NCBI RefSeq assembly: GCF_902459695.1
Contig: NZ_CABPRZ010000006.1
Coordinates: 124,001-188,000, forward strand
Direction: 5' to 3'
DNA: 64,000 nucleotides
DNA from: Pandoraea terrae
GTDB lineage: Bacteria > Pseudomonadota > Gammaproteobacteria > Burkholderiales > Burkholderiaceae
Shown here: one piece after another, positions 62,107 through 64,000 of the stretch
Layout: each line of letters begins with the position of its first letter
How positions within the stretch are numbered: the stretch's first letter is position 1
Translations under genes and position numbers: made by a program
The notes under the pieces: model-generated
The model's input: the letters and a program-made list of their open reading frames with translations, nothing else
Databases searched by the model: none
What the model was told of the DNA's origin: nothing

Positions 62107-62307
62107 TCAGCCCTCCGTGCGCGACGGGCGACTCGCCACCCACTCGTCGACTTCAAATGCTCTCCATGCGACGGATCGAATACCGATCTTTACTGGCGCC
62201 GGAAAATCCCCGGTAGCCAAAAGACGGTATAACGAGCTGCGAGACAGACCAACCTGGGCAATTACATCAGGCAGGCGAAGCAGCGAGTGGCGGGAGGAAA
62301 TGAGCAT
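62107..62307 (-). CDS. AlpA-family transcriptional regulator
   Basis: 66 residues, MerR-like winged helix: RLPDVIAQVGLSRSSLYRLL, FPAPVKIGIRSVAWRAFEVD and EWVASRP. AlpA/excisionase-type proteins regulate or direct excision of integrated elements. It is the last mobile-type gene before chromosomal DNA resumes, at the right margin of the island. Confidence 0.85.
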   Translation of the reverse strand: MLISSRHSLLRLPDVIAQVGLSRSSLYRLLATGDFPAPVKIGIRSVAWRAFEVDEWVASRPSRTEG

Positions 62308-62575
62308 GGCAGAAACCTCTTGGGCGGTTGGTAGACGTCATTGTTTCAGGCCACCCCATACCCTCATAGGTAGAATGCCGGCTAATTCCATCGTATTTTT
62401 AACTTGCGTTTCTCGGCCCACCACGCCCCGGGGTGCCCGCCCTACAATGACATCAAATCACGTCCGCCCATTTATCTACCACCGCGAAAGTGGGTAGCTA
62501 GATGGGTAGCTAGCTAGCGATAGACACATCAGAATCGCCTAGAAATCCACGCCAACAATAGAGAATCCATCCGCC

Positions 62576-63355
62576 ATGAAACTAGCCACCTGGAATGTCA
62601 ACTCCCTCAAGGTTCGACTTGGCCACGTACAGGAATGGCTCACCGCCAATCCCGTCGACGTCCTGTGCCTGCAGGAATTGAAGCTGACGGACGACAAGTT
62701 CCCGATTGCGGAACTCGCCGCACATGGCTACACGGCGCATTTCACCGGCCAGAAGACGTATAACGGCGTCGCGATTCTCGTCAATCATGCGAAAGTCGGC
62801 GAAGCGACCGACATCGTGCGCAACCTGCCCAATTTCCCTGACGAACAACAACGCCTGATCAGCGCCACGATCGCCGGCACGCGCATCGTCTGCGGCTATT
62901 TCCCGAACGGGCAGTCACTGGAATCCGACAAATTCGTCTACAAGCTGAAATGGCTCGACGCCCTCACCCATTGGCTGGCCGGCGAAATGGCGAACCATCC
63001 GCGGCTGGCGCTGCTGGGAGACTACAACATCGCGCCGGAAGATCGCGACGTCCACGACCCGAAGGCCTGGGAAGGCCAGAACCTGGTCTCGCCGCAGGAA
63101 CGTGAAGCGTTCGCACGGCTGGAAGGGCTGGGACTGCGCGATGCGTTCCGCCTGTTCGATCAACCCGAAAAAATCTTCAGCTGGTGGGATTACCGCATGG
63201 GTGCGTTCCGCCGCAACGCCGGTTTGCGCATTGACCACATCCTGCTGAGCGCCGCGCTGGCAGAGCGCTGCACAGCGTGCGAGGTCGACCCCGTGCCCCG
63301 CAAATGGGAACAACCGTCGGATCACGCGCCGGTCGTGGCCACGCTGGCGGCCTGA
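62576..63355 (+). CDS. xthA: Exodeoxyribonuclease III
   Basis: 259 residues, matching the full XthA family. Active-site motifs: MKLATWNVNSLKVR (Asn), LCLQELKLTD (Glu), GDYNIAPEDRDVHDP (Asp and Asn) and the C-terminal LRIDHILLS ... PSDHAPV (Asp and His). It is a Mg2+-dependent AP endonuclease and 3'-5' exonuclease of base-excision repair. It appears to be normal chromosome and marks the right edge of the island. Confidence 0.96.
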   Translation: MKLATWNVNSLKVRLGHVQEWLTANPVDVLCLQELKLTDDKFPIAELAAHGYTAHFTGQKTYNGVAILVNHAKVGEATDIVRNLPNFPDEQQRLISATIAGTRIVCGYFPNGQSLESDKFVYKLKWLDALTHWLAGEMANHPRLALLGDYNIAPEDRDVHDPKAWEGQNLVSPQEREAFARLEGLGLRDAFRLFDQPEKIFSWWDYRMGAFRRNAGLRIDHILLSAALAERCTACEVDPVPRKWEQPSDHAPVVATLAA

Positions 63356-63377
63356 GGCGCCTTGGGGCCTGTATCGG

Positions 63378-64000
63378 CTAGCCTCGCGCCCTCGGATCCG
63401 CCAGCCGCAACTCGTAGACGAAGCAGCGCACGGCAGCCCGGTTGCGAGCATCGATCCGCGTGAATTCGAGGCCGTAGAGCCAACTGCCGTCACTGCAAGG
63501 GCCCTCGGTACGGCGGATGGCCGCCATGCCGAACACGGGCACGATATCGGCCCCCACCGGTACGCGAAACTGCAGCGCCACGTGCCGGCACCCCGCGGGC
63601 AGCGGCGATTGCGCCATGATGCCCACGCCCTCCGCGCTGATATCGCGCACCATGACGAGCCATTCCGGCGCATCCGGCGATGCCCCATCCTCGCCATCGT
63701 CGCCTCGCCCCAGTGCGGCTGCAGCACGCAACTGCGCCGACATGCCTTGAAACGTGGCCGGACCGCTTTCGTCGACAGGCGAAACACGCGCGACGAGCCG
63801 GGTATCGACGCGCGGGGTGCGCCGCACCGGTGTCTCACGGACCTGCATCGGCCGCGACAGCACCAGGTACTCGAACGGCGCCCGATGGACGCTATGAACG
63901 TCGCATACGAACTCGTACAGGTTGTCGCCCGGAAATGTCCACAGCGCCAGCCGGTCGCCGGCCACGACCGGCAAGCGCGCCTCGCCGCCCGTCGGCGGCG
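63378..64000 (-). CDS. PilZ-domain (YcgR-like) protein, cut by the window edge
   Basis: The frame stays open past the window end, so the start lies outside. The visible 207 residues comprise a YcgR-N-like domain (LTW-type start region, EFVCDVHSVHRAPFEYLVLS) and a PilZ domain with an RRTPR-type binding motif (VRRTPRVDTRLVARVS) and DISAEGVGIMAQ. PilZ domains bind cyclic di-GMP through RxxxR and DxSxxG; here the second is D-I-S-A-E-G, consistent. It probably adjusts flagellar motility or surface behaviour. Confidence 0.85.
   Translation of the reverse strand, partial: PPTGGEARLPVVAGDRLALWTFPGDNLYEFVCDVHSVHRAPFEYLVLSRPMQVRETPVRRTPRVDTRLVARVSPVDESGPATFQGMSAQLRAAAALGRGDDGEDGASPDAPEWLVMVRDISAEGVGIMAQSPLPAGCRHVALQFRVPVGADIVPVFGMAAIRRTEGPCSDGSWLYGLEFTRIDARNRAAVRCFVYELRLADPRARG

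Noticed and set aside
62480-62575. TAGCTAG-rich repeat before xthA as an attachment site
   Set aside because: Only a short local duplication (GGGTAGCTAG twice); no matching copy was found at the left side of the island.

Overview
The window is GC-rich DNA from a Burkholderiales bacterium. Ralstonia, Cupriavidus, Pandoraea and Burkholderia relatives all fit, and I cannot name the genus from sequence alone. The reasons are the Dmp/Xyl-type catabolic genes, the glutathione-linked formaldehyde genes, the style of the exodeoxyribonuclease III and PilZ genes at the right edge, and the many remnants of mobile elements.

Region 1 (about 0.05-24 kb) is a catabolic cluster. Almost everything runs leftward. 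It holds a complete dehydrogenase-branch catechol meta-cleavage pathway: catechol 2,3-dioxygenase, 2-hydroxymuconic semialdehyde dehydrogenase, tautomerase, decarboxylase, hydratase, aldolase and acylating acetaldehyde dehydrogenase. Two VanA-like Rieske oxygenases, one VanB-like reductase and a XylT/DmpQ-like ferredoxin accompany it. Downstream in the same direction lies an envelope module (DUF1302, DUF1329, YCF48-like and RND/MMPL genes) of the kind associated with hydrophobic substrates. Three leftward transcription units share a nearly identical promoter (TTGACG-N17-TAGACT or a one-base variant, with AATACCTTT boxes at the -35). At 24.05-24.52 kb the 3' ends of a sigma-54 activator and of a phenol hydroxylase reductase meet head to head. 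This looks like the scar left by deletion of a dmpR/dmpKLMNOP-type locus.

Region 2 (about 24.7-34.1 kb) holds regulators (LysR, a large MalT/AlkS-type LuxR protein, one whole and one truncated GlxA/AraC protein), a glutathione S-transferase, S-formylglutathione hydrolase, glutathione-dependent formaldehyde dehydrogenase and a quinone reductase-like flavoprotein. Formaldehyde detoxification next to VanA-like oxygenases suggests that O- or N-demethylation is part of the upper pathway.

Region 3 (about 34.2-62.3 kb) is a mosaic accessory island. It contains MFS and IS3 remnants, a membrane-anchored double-AAA ATPase beside a truncated RepB-like partition gene, an intact IS1182-family insertion with a 6-bp target duplication, a tyrosine recombinase, a truncated stbB with an upstream iteron-like repeat array, and an AlpA-like regulator. 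Its cargo looks like a defence island. The centrepiece is a tightly coupled four-gene operon (48.6-53.2 kb): a SIR2 effector with a probable APAZ region, a short catalytically dead Argonaute, an AbiJ-like protein with an Abi C-terminal HEPN motif, and a second small HEPN-motif protein. A perfect LexA-type box lies upstream. Around it are a SEC-C/nuclease protein, a TIGR02391 protein, another HEPN-motif protein, a UPF0489 protein between direct repeats, a NucS-like nuclease with a membrane partner, a GIY-YIG protein and a possible ADP-ribosyltransferase-like protein.

Region 4 (62.5-64 kb) returns to ordinary chromosome, with xthA and a PilZ-domain gene that runs off the window.
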